Position numbers and translations under genes: made by a program. The notes beneath the pieces were generated by a model. That model saw only the letters and a list, made by a program, of their open reading frames with translations, made no database searches and had not been told where the DNA came from. A DNA stretch of 64,000 nt from Rubripirellula lacrimiformis (lineage in GTDB: Bacteria > Planctomycetota > Planctomycetia > Pirellulales > Pirellulaceae): positions 8,370,001 through 8,434,000 of the forward strand of contig NZ_CP036525.1 in assembly GCF_007741535.1 (NCBI RefSeq). Reading direction: 5' to 3'. This document shows, one piece after another, positions 1-9,256 of this stretch. The first letter of the stretch is position 1. Each line of letters opens with the position of its first letter.

Positions 1-1564
1 GAACTTCCAACGTGATGGCGCCCTGACCTTCGACGGTCGTGATCTGGCTAGTCACCAAGGAAAAACTGCCCGCGTCACCACCATTTCCGGGGTCATTGGT
101 GGCAAGGTATTGGAAGTATCCGTTGGTGTGCAGAGTGTCGCTTTGCCGGAACCCGGGCACGATGCCATCCGATTCCAACCAAGTTCCAGTCGAATAAGTG
201 GTCGCGGCTTCGGTTTGGTAAGTTTGGCCATCGATGCGTAGGAAGTCGACCGTCAAGTTGCGGTCAAACCCACCTTCGACATACTCGTCGTTGGTAAACT
301 CTACTCGCACGCGATCGGCCGTCAAAGTCCCATCGCTTTCGAACGAAAAGATTTGGCCGGCCGTCGAAATGTTGTCGTACGTCGCCACCACGCTGCCATC
401 GATCAATACCCGTGCCGACTCGGTACCGGTTTGGCCACGCAAACTGATTTCGACGTTGGAACCGTTTCCGCCGCCAGTCGATGCGAACTGAAAATAGCCG
501 TTGGAATGCAAGTATTCCGATTGTAGATTTCCGTCGGTGATTCCCACCCCGTCGACATAGACACCGCTTGCGAAGACAGATGAATCTTCGCTCTGGTAGG
601 TCACGCCATCGACCACGATCCGATCCACCCGCAGGTTTCGATCGATGCCCTGCGATGGGTCGTAAAGATCGTTCACAAAGTTGATACGAATGTCTTCGAT
701 GGCCACGTTTTGGTCGTCGACCGAATAGCTGTACAACCGATCGGCTTCCGCATCGGTTCCCAACACAAACCAGGTGTCGACGATTTGGCCGTTGATCTCC
801 AGTTCCATCAACTCGTTGCCGGTCGATCCACCGGCAAAGATTTCGATCCCAAGGTGCCCGTCAAAGGCACCCAGTTTTGACGCCGACAACAGCCCCATCG
901 AATCGATCTGGCCAATGCGATACTCCAGATCCCAGTCGGCATGATGTTGGTCGTTGGCGGTTCCCGTTCGATCACTTGACGCTGCCACATCGACGCCGGC
1001 CATCGATGCCAGCCGATTCAGAAATCGAACTCCATCGGTTCCAGCAGCCAAGTCACAACCGTAGATCAACAGGTCCGCATCGGGCGACATCGCCTGTTGC
1101 CACTGGGTGATTTGCGATCGATACACATCCAGGTTCGCGTCCGAAATCACCTGGTCACCTAGCAGCAGGGCACCTTCGGTGGCATGGCAAAGCAGGTGAA
1201 CCGAGTCCAGGTTCTGATGATTGCGAAGGACCTCAGTGATCTGTTGGATTCCACCCTGAGTCGAATCAATCATCATGATTTCGGCACCGGCAGGCACAGC
1301 GGATAGAAGCGCCGCAGCGTCATCCACCCCGCCATCAATGATCACCAAGTCGGTGGTGGTGACGGCGACGCTATGGGTAGTCGTCACCGCGGGGGCAGTG
1401 GCCTGGACCACCGCGACACCGGCGTCGCCCGCCAGCATCAACCGCGGCTCCAGTTCGCAGGTCAGCCATCGCCGCGAACGCTTGGAGTTCTGCGAACGCG
1501 TCGAGTTTTTCGATCGCTTGGAGGCGGAAGCGGAAGTTCGACGAGTGAAAAGTCGCAGAGACAT
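1..1564 (-). CDS. Large LEPR-motif DUF4347 surface protein, N-terminal 521 codons (partial)
   Basis: An uninterrupted minus-strand frame runs from an ATG at 1564 off the left edge. The first ~35 residues are Arg/Ser-rich and are followed by LEPRLMLAGD (about residues 38-47), the LEPR motif that marks the N-terminus of many giant planctomycete surface or exported proteins. Residues ~75-235 fit DUF4347: the stretches LLCHATEGALLLGDQ, ADLLIYGCDLAAG, GVDVAASSDRTG and DWDLEYRIGQID are all there. Two repeats of ~110 residues follow. Each has the form NELxxxINGxxV, then xVxFxNDxYxxxxxDRNLxVDxxxxDG, a pattern resembling calcium-dependent carbohydrate-binding modules (CBM60/36-like). The last visible residues, SQITTVEGQGAITLEV, look like the start of a further beta-sandwich repeat. 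The role is probably adhesin or cell-surface, by family analogy only. The gene faces away from a glycosyltransferase cluster. The true C-terminus is outside the window. Confidence 0.85.
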   Translation of the reverse strand, partial: MSLRLFTRRTSASASKRSKNSTRSQNSKRSRRWLTCELEPRLMLAGDAGVAVVQATAPAVTTTHSVAVTTTDLVIIDGGVDDAAALLSAVPAGAEIMMIDSTQGGIQQITEVLRNHQNLDSVHLLCHATEGALLLGDQVISDANLDVYRSQITQWQQAMSPDADLLIYGCDLAAGTDGVRFLNRLASMAGVDVAASSDRTGTANDQHHADWDLEYRIGQIDSMGLLSASKLGAFDGHLGIEIFAGGSTGNELMELEINGQIVDTWFVLGTDAEADRLYSYSVDDQNVAIEDIRINFVNDLYDPSQGIDRNLRVDRIVVDGVTYQSEDSSVFASGVYVDGVGITDGNLQSEYLHSNGYFQFASTGGGNGSNVEISLRGQTGTESARVLIDGSVVATYDNISTAGQIFSFESDGTLTADRVRVEFTNDEYVEGGFDRNLTVDFLRIDGQTYQTEAATTYSTGTWLESDGIVPGFRQSDTLHTNGYFQYLATNDPGNGGDAGSFSLVTSQITTVEGQGAITLEV

Positions 1565-2142
1565 GGGTCGAATCCAGACAGCTAGCTGACAGGGTGAATA
1601 CATCAGAATCGACGACACAGTGTACTTTGCGATTTCAGACGGGCAAATTTGGTGGATCAAGAACACCGGCAATCCAGCACGCCCGCTCTGATTGTCCGGA
1701 TCGCAACGGTTCTGCGGAAAGGCAAATCGGCCCGCCATCGCGTGCCAAGCGCCGGCGGCACCTGGGACACCAACCCAAGGTTCATCCGCGGGGGCAAAAA
1801 TCCATTCGAAAACGGCCGCGAGTGTTGCTGATTGCCCCTTCGATAGGCCCCGGGTCTCGGTCAGTTCCCGCCATCCCTGAACGAGCGGCCGAAACGGCCC
1901 AGTCCGAAGAATCGGTACCGAACACTTTTTTCGCGGACCCTTTCTAGCTTTTCCGCCCGCCCGGCCATCCAGAATGTACTACGGGGATGAACGCTACGTT
2001 CGGAACACGTTCGAACCTTGATGCTAGCAAAACTTGTGTTGCCCTTTGGCGACGCCACATAGGTGCCGATTCGGGATTCAGGTGGGACCGTCGATGACGT
2101 CGGCTCTGTCCTTCATTGCCTGTCATTTCGAGCGCATCAAGT
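1565..2142. other. Divergent intergenic region between surface protein and GT4
   Basis: About 580 bases separate two divergently transcribed genes, so both promoters should lie here. An open frame at 1594-1947 is Arg/Pro/Ser-rich with no recognisable domain, and I do not regard it as a gene. No hairpin terminator, tRNA or repeat was seen. Confidence 0.5.
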
Positions 2143-3378
2143 ATGAATCCTTTCAAAATCGCCTTTGTCGGAATCGGCCAAAACTATCCATCCCATGTTT
2201 GGATGGGGCGAATGAAACAGATGCTTGGCGACCATGTGGTTCTGAATGTGGACGATCTGCGGAACACGCCACGCGGGTCGAATCTTTCGGACGACACCCA
2301 CTACATTCCTCGCAAGGTCAGCCGAGCCAAGCGTGCCATGCGATCGATCGGTTTGGTCCGACAGACCGACGATGCGATGCGATCGCAGTGGCTATTGAAC
2401 CAGATTCGGGAATCGAAGGCTTCGTCGGTGTTTGTTCATTTCCTGGACTTTGCGACCAAGTTCAACGATGTCTGGAATCGTCTGGACATTCCCATCGTCG
2501 TCCATTGCCACGGGTACGACATCACCTGGGACGTTCGCCATCACGTCCACCAAACTCCGCTGCACCCGGTCGACTATCCATCATCCGTCCGGTCGTTGCC
2601 GGACAACGTGTGGTTCATCGCCAATTCAAACTACACGCGGAACCAACTATTGAAGCTTGACATCAACCCCAGGAAGATCTTTCTGAAACGGTTCGGGGTT
2701 CCTTTGTCGAACAGGCCGCGAGTGTCGACGGCGTCGGATCGTCCGCAGGTGTTGTTCCTGGGTCGGTTGGTTGATTTCAAAGGACCGCTAGAAACCGTTG
2801 AAGCCTTCGGCCAGATCGCCGGCAACCATCCTGGTTCGCGGCTTGAAATCGCTGGCAGCGGCGGGCTGTCCACCGATTTGAATGATTTGATCCGGGATCG
2901 CAACCTCCAATCGGCTGTCCACTGTCACGGGGCGGTCGACCAGGCCACCGGTGCAGCGATGCGACAGCGGTCGGCGATCTTTACCGCGCACAATCAAACC
3001 GGCGCGGTCACGCGGCAGTGCGAAGCGTTTGGTGTCAGCCTGTTAGAAGCCATGGGCGAAGGCGTCCCCGTCGTCACCGGTCGCAGCGGCGGCATCGTCG
3101 ATTTTATCCAAAGCGACCAAAACGGGATGCTGTTCGAACCCGGTGACATCGATTCGCACGCCGGGATGCTGGACGACCTGATGTCATCGGCCAAGCGACG
3201 AGAATCACTCGGCGCCGCAGCCTGGGAAACCGTCCGTGACGGTTACCAATCCCATCACGAAAAGTCCGACCTGCTGCGAATCTTTCGCGAGGTCAGCGAT
3301 ACCGTCGCCGCCCCCACAATTGCCGCCCCCACAATTGTCGATCGCCCATTGGCCGACGTGGTCAAGCGAGCGGCTTGA
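2143..3378 (+). CDS. Glycosyltransferase family 4 (GT-B fold)
   Basis: 411 residues from the ATG at 2143 (MNPFKIAFVGIGQNYPSHVW). An in-frame ATG 27 bases upstream is less likely, because GT4 proteins usually begin at the first beta strand. The C-terminal Rossmann domain carries the family pattern: VLFLGRLVDFKGPLETVEAF (~residue 205 on), then the acidic E-x7-E region FGVSLLEAMGEGVPVVTGRSGG that binds the sugar nucleotide. It probably transfers an activated sugar to an extracellular or envelope glycan in the cytoplasm; the substrate is unknown. The C-terminus has a small in-frame tandem duplication (APTIAAPTIV) encoded by a 15-bp direct repeat near 3309-3338. It is the first gene of a cluster of sugar-transfer and methylation genes extending to 9240. 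Confidence 0.88.
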   Translation: MNPFKIAFVGIGQNYPSHVWMGRMKQMLGDHVVLNVDDLRNTPRGSNLSDDTHYIPRKVSRAKRAMRSIGLVRQTDDAMRSQWLLNQIRESKASSVFVHFLDFATKFNDVWNRLDIPIVVHCHGYDITWDVRHHVHQTPLHPVDYPSSVRSLPDNVWFIANSNYTRNQLLKLDINPRKIFLKRFGVPLSNRPRVSTASDRPQVLFLGRLVDFKGPLETVEAFGQIAGNHPGSRLEIAGSGGLSTDLNDLIRDRNLQSAVHCHGAVDQATGAAMRQRSAIFTAHNQTGAVTRQCEAFGVSLLEAMGEGVPVVTGRSGGIVDFIQSDQNGMLFEPGDIDSHAGMLDDLMSSAKRRESLGAAAWETVRDGYQSHHEKSDLLRIFREVSDTVAAPTIAAPTIVDRPLADVVKRAA

Positions 3379-3440
3379 TTGCCGGGCGGTCAGCGAAGTA
3401 GGCCGGACCAAGGCGCGAAGCGAAACCGATCCGGCAATCA
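3376..3440. repeat. Inverted repeat overlapping the GT4 stop codon
   Basis: TGATTGCCGG at 3376-3385 is the exact reverse complement of CCGGCAATCA at 3431-3440. The left arm includes the stop codon of the preceding gene. There is no T-tract after the right arm, so this looks more like an intergenic palindromic repeat than a canonical terminator. The rest of the gap up to 3601 shows nothing further. Confidence 0.55.
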
Positions 3441-3601
3441 CGCATTCCGGGTCCCGCCAAGCAGTCCGGCGCAGCGTTTCGCATCGGCCGATACCAACAA
3501 TCCTATTGACCAAAACCGACCATTTTCACTAGTTCCAACGTTCCCCCCTGTAGATCGCGGACGATCCTTGCCGCTGACGACGTATCGACCGGAAAAAGAA
3601 C

Positions 3602-4447
3602 ATGAAAAAGCAACTGTATTCGATCGCACGCCGTGTCACTCGCGTCTTGATGAAGAACGATCGGCTGTGGGAACTGGCCCAATACCTACCGGCCCAAAAC
3701 TTCTTTTATCATCAACGAACACCGGTCATTCAAAAGCGTGCGGCGCGTGAATGCGCCGACCTGTTGCAGCAGTGCGAGGTTTTGGCGGGTCCGTTCACGG
3801 GCATGCGATATGCCAAGGCCGCGTCGGTGGGCAGCATGTTGTGGCCCAAATTGCTGGGCACCTACGAATCCGAACTTCGACCTTGCATCGAATCGATCGC
3901 CCAGAAGTCGCAGTACCGTCAAATCGTTGACGTCGGATTCGCCGAAGGATTCTATCTGGTCGGCCTTGGACGGATCTTCTCCGACGCACGATTGATCGGG
4001 TTTGACACCGAAGACGAAGCCAAACGCCAATGCCACGCCAACGCGGAATTGAACGACATCGAACCGAGTCGACTCTCTTTGTTCGGCGGCTTTGATGCCG
4101 ATACCTTTCGCCAAAACCTTGACGACGACTCGCTGGTCGTGGTGGACTGCGAAGGTTTCGAAAACGACGTGGTCGAAAGTGTGTCGCCCGACGAGCGACA
4201 GAAGGCCGACTGGTTGATCGAAACCCACGATCACTTGGTCCATGGGACCACCGAGCGCATGATCCACGCGTTCGAAGACACTCACGACGTGGTGGAAGTG
4301 ACAACCGACGATGGGCTGCAGAACAAACTAGAACTGTTGCCCGATTTCATTCGCCAGCGCCACAACCAATACGTCCAAGAGGCGTTGGTGTCCGAGCGTC
4401 GCAAGACCAAGCAAAGTTGGATCATCGCGACCCGCCGAGCGGCCTAG
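3602..4447 (+). CDS. Class I SAM-dependent methyltransferase, FkbM-like
   Basis: 281 residues. The Rossmann motif I is IVDVGFAEGFYLVGLGRIF (~residue 117 on), followed by an acidic residue ending beta 2 (LIGFDTEDEAK). A later strand reads VVVDCEGFENDVVES, close to the K/V-x-D-x-EGxE element of FkbM-family methyltransferases. The first ~70 residues are basic and helical without a signal peptide. It probably O-methylates a sugar or glycan precursor, judging from the family and from its place inside a glycosyltransferase cluster; the acceptor is unknown. The ATG at 3602 is the first in frame. A dispersed palindromic repeat follows immediately, and the next gene is on the opposite strand. Confidence 0.72.
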   Translation: MKKQLYSIARRVTRVLMKNDRLWELAQYLPAQNFFYHQRTPVIQKRAARECADLLQQCEVLAGPFTGMRYAKAASVGSMLWPKLLGTYESELRPCIESIAQKSQYRQIVDVGFAEGFYLVGLGRIFSDARLIGFDTEDEAKRQCHANAELNDIEPSRLSLFGGFDADTFRQNLDDDSLVVVDCEGFENDVVESVSPDERQKADWLIETHDHLVHGTTERMIHAFEDTHDVVEVTTDDGLQNKLELLPDFIRQRHNQYVQEALVSERRKTKQSWIIATRRAA

Positions 4448-4470
4448 TACTTCGCCGCACCTTGGTTTTC

Positions 4471-4540
4471 GGGTAGCGGAAAATCGCCAACAGCTTCGGC
4501 CTCGCCATGATTTACGAAAGTCTTGACGACTTCCGCTACG
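4471..4540. repeat. Dispersed GTAGCGGAA...TTCCGCTAC palindromic element
   Basis: GGTAGCGGAAA at 4472-4482 faces GACGACTTCCGCTAC ending at 4539. The same pair of arms, including the adjoining TCGTCAAGA/TTGACGA bases, bounds the element at 36404-36680. A single arm (CTCTTGGCGAGTTCCGCTAC) lies at about 54790-54810. This is a multi-copy intergenic repeat family in this genome. Confidence 0.6.
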
Positions 4541-4566
4541 ACGTTTGAACACAGCGAACACGGTGG

Positions 4567-5499
4567 CTAAGACAATTTCGACCGGATCGATTTCCGGAGT
4601 TTGCGAAAGCCGCGTTCCATCCGCTTCAGCGGACCATGGCCACCGGTGCCACTGAAGACCAGGTTGTCGGTGAACTGGTCGGCGTCGACATCCTGAACGA
4701 TCCAACCTGGATGTTGGATCTGGTCGATCGAGCAGGTCGGCAGGTTCGACGTCGAATTCGATTTGCGGGTGTGGGTGGCGTCTTCACCAAACCCGGTATT
4801 ACGCACCAAATTGACTTGCGGCAAAACCGTCAACCCATGGTTCATCCAAGTGGCCAGCGTCCATGGGAACGCCCAACTTTGGCTTTGCCCCTGATGGACC
4901 TTGTCGAAGATCTCGGTCCAGTACTGAATTTCGCGTTGGCTGGAACAGACCGACCGTAAACCGCCTGCGTCTCGAAAGGCGGGCCAGTCCGGGATGCCCA
5001 GATCGAACTGCTGCCAGGCACGTCGCCACGTTGCCCAACCCCAACAATGCGGGTACTTAGAAAAGTAATAGCTGGCGTCGCCGCGGCGGCGTCCCTGTTG
5101 GAAATTGTTGCCGCTGACCGCCATCACACGTTCGTCGTCGGCATAGCGATCCAGCACGCTTTGGCAAAACGGAAAGAACGAAGCGTCAGCCACACAGTCG
5201 TCTTCCATCACGATCAATCGTTCGACCGACTGCAGCGCCTGGGTGATGCCCGAACTGATCCGTCGGCCACATCCCAAATTGTCATCCGCATAGATCCGCG
5301 TGACGTCACAATCCCAGTCGATCTGGTCGGTAACCTGTCGAGTCTGTGCGACGCGTTCGGCCTCGCCGTCGCGGTCTGCCCTGGGGCCATCGCTGATCAG
5401 GAACAAGGTTCGCGGTTGCAACCTTTGGATGCACTGAAAGGTCGCCCGCGCAGAATCAGGACGATTGAACGTGACGAATGCGATCGGTACATCGAACAT
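4567..5499 (-). CDS. GT2-like (GT-A fold) glycosyltransferase
   Basis: 310 residues from the ATG at 5499. The N-terminus VPIAFVTFNRPDSARATFQCI begins the nucleotide-sugar-binding fold, followed by LFLISDGPR. The metal-binding acidic motif is LIVMEDDCVADASFF (~residues 94-108). YPHCWGWATWRRAWQQFD is typical of a group of small bacterial nucleotide-diphospho-sugar transferases annotated as family 2 or GNT-I-like. There is no membrane segment. It probably acts in the cytosol on a glycan precursor. It is followed on the same strand (toward lower coordinates) by nothing until the opposing methyltransferase gene, and its start lies 25 bases after the stop of the GT4 at 5525-7003, suggesting co-transcription with that gene and the GT11-like gene. 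Confidence 0.8.
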   Translation of the reverse strand: MFDVPIAFVTFNRPDSARATFQCIQRLQPRTLFLISDGPRADRDGEAERVAQTRQVTDQIDWDCDVTRIYADDNLGCGRRISSGITQALQSVERLIVMEDDCVADASFFPFCQSVLDRYADDERVMAVSGNNFQQGRRRGDASYYFSKYPHCWGWATWRRAWQQFDLGIPDWPAFRDAGGLRSVCSSQREIQYWTEIFDKVHQGQSQSWAFPWTLATWMNHGLTVLPQVNLVRNTGFGEDATHTRKSNSTSNLPTCSIDQIQHPGWIVQDVDADQFTDNLVFSGTGGHGPLKRMERGFRKLRKSIRSKLS

Positions 5500-5524
5500 A
5501 AGAATCTAGTACGACCATTTGGGA

Positions 5525-7003
5525 TCAAGCGGCGATCGATCGCGGTGCGGATGATTCGCCTAGCAGTTCGGCGTACAACGAACGATAGGCGGCGGCTTCC
5601 TGGCGGCTGCGGTATTCGCGTTCGATGGTGCGACGAGCGCCGCGTCCGAGAGCGATCGCTTGGGCGGGATCGCTCAGGATCGATCGCAGTTTCTGGCCCA
5701 GGTCTTCGGCATCGCCGGTCCGTGCCAGCAGTCCTGTGGAACCTGGACGAACATAGTCTGGAATTCCACCGGCATCAAAGCCGACCACCGCCGTCCCACA
5801 GGCCATCGCTTCCAACCCTGTCAACGGAAGATTGTCCTCTAGCGATGGCAGCACGAATACGTCCGCCGCGCTGTAGATCGTCCGCTGGGCCAACAAACCT
5901 CGCACCGGCCCCACCTGATGCATCTTGGGCATCGATTGGTCGCTATCGGGTAGCTTGCCACTGCCAAAGACCAAGCCTTCGACATTCGGCAGGTCGGCGA
6001 TGTGGGAAAGTGCCCGCAGCATATGGTGGGCACCTTTGCGGCGACTTTTGACATCCATCGCACCAAAACAGAACACCGTTGCGCCCGGATCGATCCCCAA
6101 CCGGGCTCGTGCTTCGTCCCGATTCATCGGGTAATAATCGTCGGTCGAAATTCCGTACGGGATGTGGTGAAACGATCGCGCCGCAGACAGCATCGGGCTG
6201 GATTTGGCAGCGTCCAACAACCAACGGCTAGGCGCTGCGATGTGCAGGTTCACGTTGGCCAGTGCGGCTTGCTTTTCCGCAAAGTAGCGGCGACTGATGT
6301 CTTGGACATTCGGGCGTCCGTTGCCCGCATCGTCCCCGGCCGATGGATCCATTGCCGATGGATCCATTCCCGATGGATTGGTTGACGGGGCCGATGTTTG
6401 GATGTTCGATGGCAATTGGGGACATCCGCCACAACCGAACTGAAATCGTTGACAACCGTCGCTAAAGTGGCAGCCGCCGGTCAGCGCGTTCATGTCATGA
6501 AGCGTCCACACCACGGGTTGGTCCGGATCGATCGATCCAAAGAAACTGGTGTAATCCAGGAACTTGGCGATCCAGTGCAGTTGGATGATCTGGCGTTGGT
6601 CGGCCGCGTCCTTGGACGGGTTGGTTCGATCAACCGGCGGCCAAGGTGTGTGCGGCCCGCCTTGCGGAGTGCTGAAAATTTCGTGACCGCTGGGTCGTCG
6701 CCGAGTCAGCTTTTTCAGTTCCTGACGCCCGCTGCGAAAACGCAGATAGTCGACGACCGATTGCCCCCAACCCTGACGTCGCCAGCGTGCGATCGCGTAA
6801 GAGTGGTCGAGTTCGTCCCGCATGCCCTGGCTAGCCGAATAATAGAACCGGCTATCCAAGCCCGATCGCACCAATTCAGAGTGCAACCGACGAGCGGCAG
6901 TTGCAGCGCCACCATCCAGAAGACTATTGAAATGATTGATCTGCACGGGATTCGCGATCGAAAGAGACGGCTGCGGTTGTAACGGGAAATGCCTCGACGA
7001 CAT
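5525..7003 (-). CDS. Glycosyltransferase family 4
   Basis: 492 residues from the ATG at 7003. A GTG at 6946 (VQINHFNSLLDGGAATAARR), nearer the usual GT4 N-terminus, is a credible alternative start. The acceptor domain contains a cysteine cluster (CHFSDGCQRFQFGCGGCPQL) seen in a subset of GT4 enzymes. The donor domain has VFCFGAMDVKSRRKGAHHML, the later LPSLEDNLPLTGLEAMACG and the E-x7-E region. Between them (6340-6380) lies a short tandem repeat coding for MDPSA units, a likely recent slippage expansion in a linker. Substrate unknown; the genomic setting points to polysaccharide or glycolipid assembly. It is the middle gene of a three-gene minus-strand run. Confidence 0.88.
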   Translation of the reverse strand: MSSRHFPLQPQPSLSIANPVQINHFNSLLDGGAATAARRLHSELVRSGLDSRFYYSASQGMRDELDHSYAIARWRRQGWGQSVVDYLRFRSGRQELKKLTRRRPSGHEIFSTPQGGPHTPWPPVDRTNPSKDAADQRQIIQLHWIAKFLDYTSFFGSIDPDQPVVWTLHDMNALTGGCHFSDGCQRFQFGCGGCPQLPSNIQTSAPSTNPSGMDPSAMDPSAGDDAGNGRPNVQDISRRYFAEKQAALANVNLHIAAPSRWLLDAAKSSPMLSAARSFHHIPYGISTDDYYPMNRDEARARLGIDPGATVFCFGAMDVKSRRKGAHHMLRALSHIADLPNVEGLVFGSGKLPDSDQSMPKMHQVGPVRGLLAQRTIYSAADVFVLPSLEDNLPLTGLEAMACGTAVVGFDAGGIPDYVRPGSTGLLARTGDAEDLGQKLRSILSDPAQAIALGRGARRTIEREYRSRQEAAAYRSLYAELLGESSAPRSIAA

Positions 7004-7133
7004 CGCCTAGCGCCAACGGCTTCATCGTTACATTCGTCATGGCTTCACAGCAATCTATAGCCAAATTCACCATTTCACTGGCGAATCTACGGGCGATCCC
7101 ATCCCAGAGACAGCCCAATCGCGGGAACCCACC

Positions 7134-8063
7134 TTAGGCTGCTGCGATCCCGTCGCCGGCAACCGGGTTCATGATCTGGTTCAGCCGGCTGCCCGGCGGT
7201 AGACGGACCGCGTCGAACGGTTCATCCGCAGAATTCATTGCCCACAGCGGGATCTGGCCATAGAACGACGCCCACCCGGTGAAGGTGCTCGGCGGCCCGA
7301 TCAACAGGTCGGCGGCGGCGAACGAATACATGTCTTCGACCATTTGGCCGGTCCCAAAATGGACGTCCAGATCGCCAAAGTCTTCTTGCACCAACGGCAC
7401 GTTGCCACAGACCAAGAAAGTAACCTTTGCGCCGCTGAAGCGATCACGGATACGTTTCATCGCCGCGACGTACTTGGGGATCGAATAAAAGTAGCGTCCG
7501 TTTTTGAACGTGGCATAATCGCCGCCGCGAACGTGCACGCCGACCAGGATATCGCTGGTCGAACGAGCCCGGCCGACCAGTTCATCGACGTTGCGTTGAT
7601 GGTCAGGCCGGATGCGATAAAAGTCGCGAATCACGTCGGCGTGTTTGTGCAACCAGCTGCCGGCGTGGAAGTGCCAGCCGCTGACCAGGACCGGACGGCC
7701 GCTTCGAGCCATGCTGGCAAATTCAGCGGATTGCAGATCAAACTTTCGTTCGCCCGTCATCCGAATCAGATGGAACGGCAGCCGTGTCATCCGCAGGTGC
7801 GCCAGCGTCCGACCCGTCAGATAGACCGATCGATACAACGCTTGGCGAGCGATCGGGCGGGGCGGGGCAGTGGTGGTGGCGTCATCCGATCGTGACGGAA
7901 ACCGACACCACAGATCATTGGCCGTGGACGTGAAATAGCTGGCGTACTGTGAAAACGATGGATTCCGCAGCGGAACGTCCAATTCACAGGCGGCGGCAAT
8001 CAGGTTGGCCGACAACATCAACCGGTTGCCCAGTTGGCCGTAATTTCGAGCGATCACGATCAT
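7134..8063 (-). CDS. GT11-like (alpha-1,2-fucosyltransferase family) protein
   Basis: 309 residues from the ATG at 8063 (MIVIARNYGQLGNRLMLSAN). The N-terminal GQLGNRL element is typical of GT11/GT37-type fucosyltransferases that bind GDP-sugar. The donor-binding motif H-x-R-x-x-D appears as VGVHVRGGDYATF (~residues 172-184). A C-terminal YSFAAADLLIGPPSTFTGWASFYG matches the family's conserved SSFSWWAA-like strand. GDP-fucose as donor is suggested by the family but is not proven. First gene of the minus-strand trio GT11-GT4-GT2; the 130-base gap to the next gene carries no obvious terminator. A divergent promoter region (8064-8283) separates it from the FkbM methyltransferase. Confidence 0.75.
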   Translation of the reverse strand: MIVIARNYGQLGNRLMLSANLIAAACELDVPLRNPSFSQYASYFTSTANDLWCRFPSRSDDATTTAPPRPIARQALYRSVYLTGRTLAHLRMTRLPFHLIRMTGERKFDLQSAEFASMARSGRPVLVSGWHFHAGSWLHKHADVIRDFYRIRPDHQRNVDELVGRARSTSDILVGVHVRGGDYATFKNGRYFYSIPKYVAAMKRIRDRFSGAKVTFLVCGNVPLVQEDFGDLDVHFGTGQMVEDMYSFAAADLLIGPPSTFTGWASFYGQIPLWAMNSADEPFDAVRLPPGSRLNQIMNPVAGDGIAAA

Positions 8064-8283
8064 AAGAGTTGCACTTCCGGCGGATCAAAAGGACCAGCGG
8101 TTACGCTAGCAGCGCCAAGCAAAAACCAGCAATATCGATCGCGATCGATGACCGTACATGCGCCCGAGGGCGTCCTAGCTCGGCGACGGACGATTTCTAT
8201 TGACCCAAGACGCGATGAATTGGTAGTTCCCAAGGCCCAAGATTCGGGTGCCCTGCTAACTCTACCTATCGGAAACCAATGCC

Positions 8284-9240
8284 ATGGATCGTCTTGAATT
8301 GCTTCGACGATGGGACGAGCGTCGCAATCAATCCGCGCTGGCCGCGCCGGCTCAGTGGCTGGACTGGCGAATCCACAAGAAACTGGCCAAGTGGACCGGC
8401 CGGGCCAGGAAGCGACAAGCCAATCTGTTCTGGGGTCAGCCGATGACAATCGTCTATCCCGAAAACGTTTCCAATCGAATCGGCCGTCACGGATACTTCG
8501 AAGACGACGTAACAGCGATGTTCCTGGACGTGCTGCGCCCCGGCATGGTCATCTACGACATCGGTTCGCACTACGGATTCTTTAGCCTGTTGGCGTCCGA
8601 GATCGTGGGTGCCACCGGCCAAGTCTTGGCATGGGAACCAACCCCGTCGACCTTTGCATTGCTAAGCGAAAACGCGGACCGCCGCGAAAACATCACCGCC
8701 GTGAACCTAGCCGCATTCTCGTGCACCGGATCGCTGCGGTTCCTGCAGCAGGACGTTCGCGATAGCTCGCTGAACTTTGTCGTGCACGAGTCCGAATCGG
8801 TTGACTGCCCCGGTGCCCATGTGATCACGGTCCCGGCGGTCGCTCTGGATGACTACGTCACCGAGCACCCGGAACCCGACTTTCTGAAGATCGATGCCGA
8901 AGGCGCCGAAGGACAGATTTTGGAAGGCATGATCGAGATCATCAAGCGATCGCATCCCGGCATCAGCCTGGAAATGGGCGACCGAGTGAACGAGAAGACG
9001 GGCAATCGACCGTGCCGCGAAAATGTCGAATTCCTGATGGATCACGGTTACCAGCCCTTCGAATATCGCAACCGACAACGGCACGCACACCAGATCGAAA
9101 CGCGATACCAGTACAAGAATCTGTTGTTCCGCCACCCCCAGTGGCGATTCATGGAATCGGGCTCAGCAGCCCAAGCCCCATGCCAACAACACAGCAGCGA
9201 AACGGATCATCAACCGACCGGATTCGCCCAACCTCGCTGA
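8284..9240 (+). CDS. FkbM family methyltransferase
   Basis: 318 residues from the ATG at 8284. Residues ~80-240 form the FkbM methyltransferase domain: motif I VIYDIGSHYGFFSLLASEIV, the acidic strand-2 end in LAWEPTPSTFALL, and the family signature PDFLKIDAEGAEGQILEGM. The N-terminal ~70 residues are basic and helical; the C-terminal ~35 residues are Gln/His/Ala-rich and probably disordered. It likely methylates a sugar hydroxyl in the glycan built by neighbouring transferases, which is inference from family and context. It is transcribed away from the GT11-like gene. Confidence 0.85.
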   Translation: MDRLELLRRWDERRNQSALAAPAQWLDWRIHKKLAKWTGRARKRQANLFWGQPMTIVYPENVSNRIGRHGYFEDDVTAMFLDVLRPGMVIYDIGSHYGFFSLLASEIVGATGQVLAWEPTPSTFALLSENADRRENITAVNLAAFSCTGSLRFLQQDVRDSSLNFVVHESESVDCPGAHVITVPAVALDDYVTEHPEPDFLKIDAEGAEGQILEGMIEIIKRSHPGISLEMGDRVNEKTGNRPCRENVEFLMDHGYQPFEYRNRQRHAHQIETRYQYKNLLFRHPQWRFMESGSAAQAPCQQHSSETDHQPTGFAQPR

Positions 9241-9256
9241 ACGAGACCTCGATCGC

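Noticed and set aside
1594-1947. Possible 117-residue gene in the divergent region
   Set aside because: No domain, basic low-complexity composition, no ribosome-binding site, and it would occupy the promoter region.
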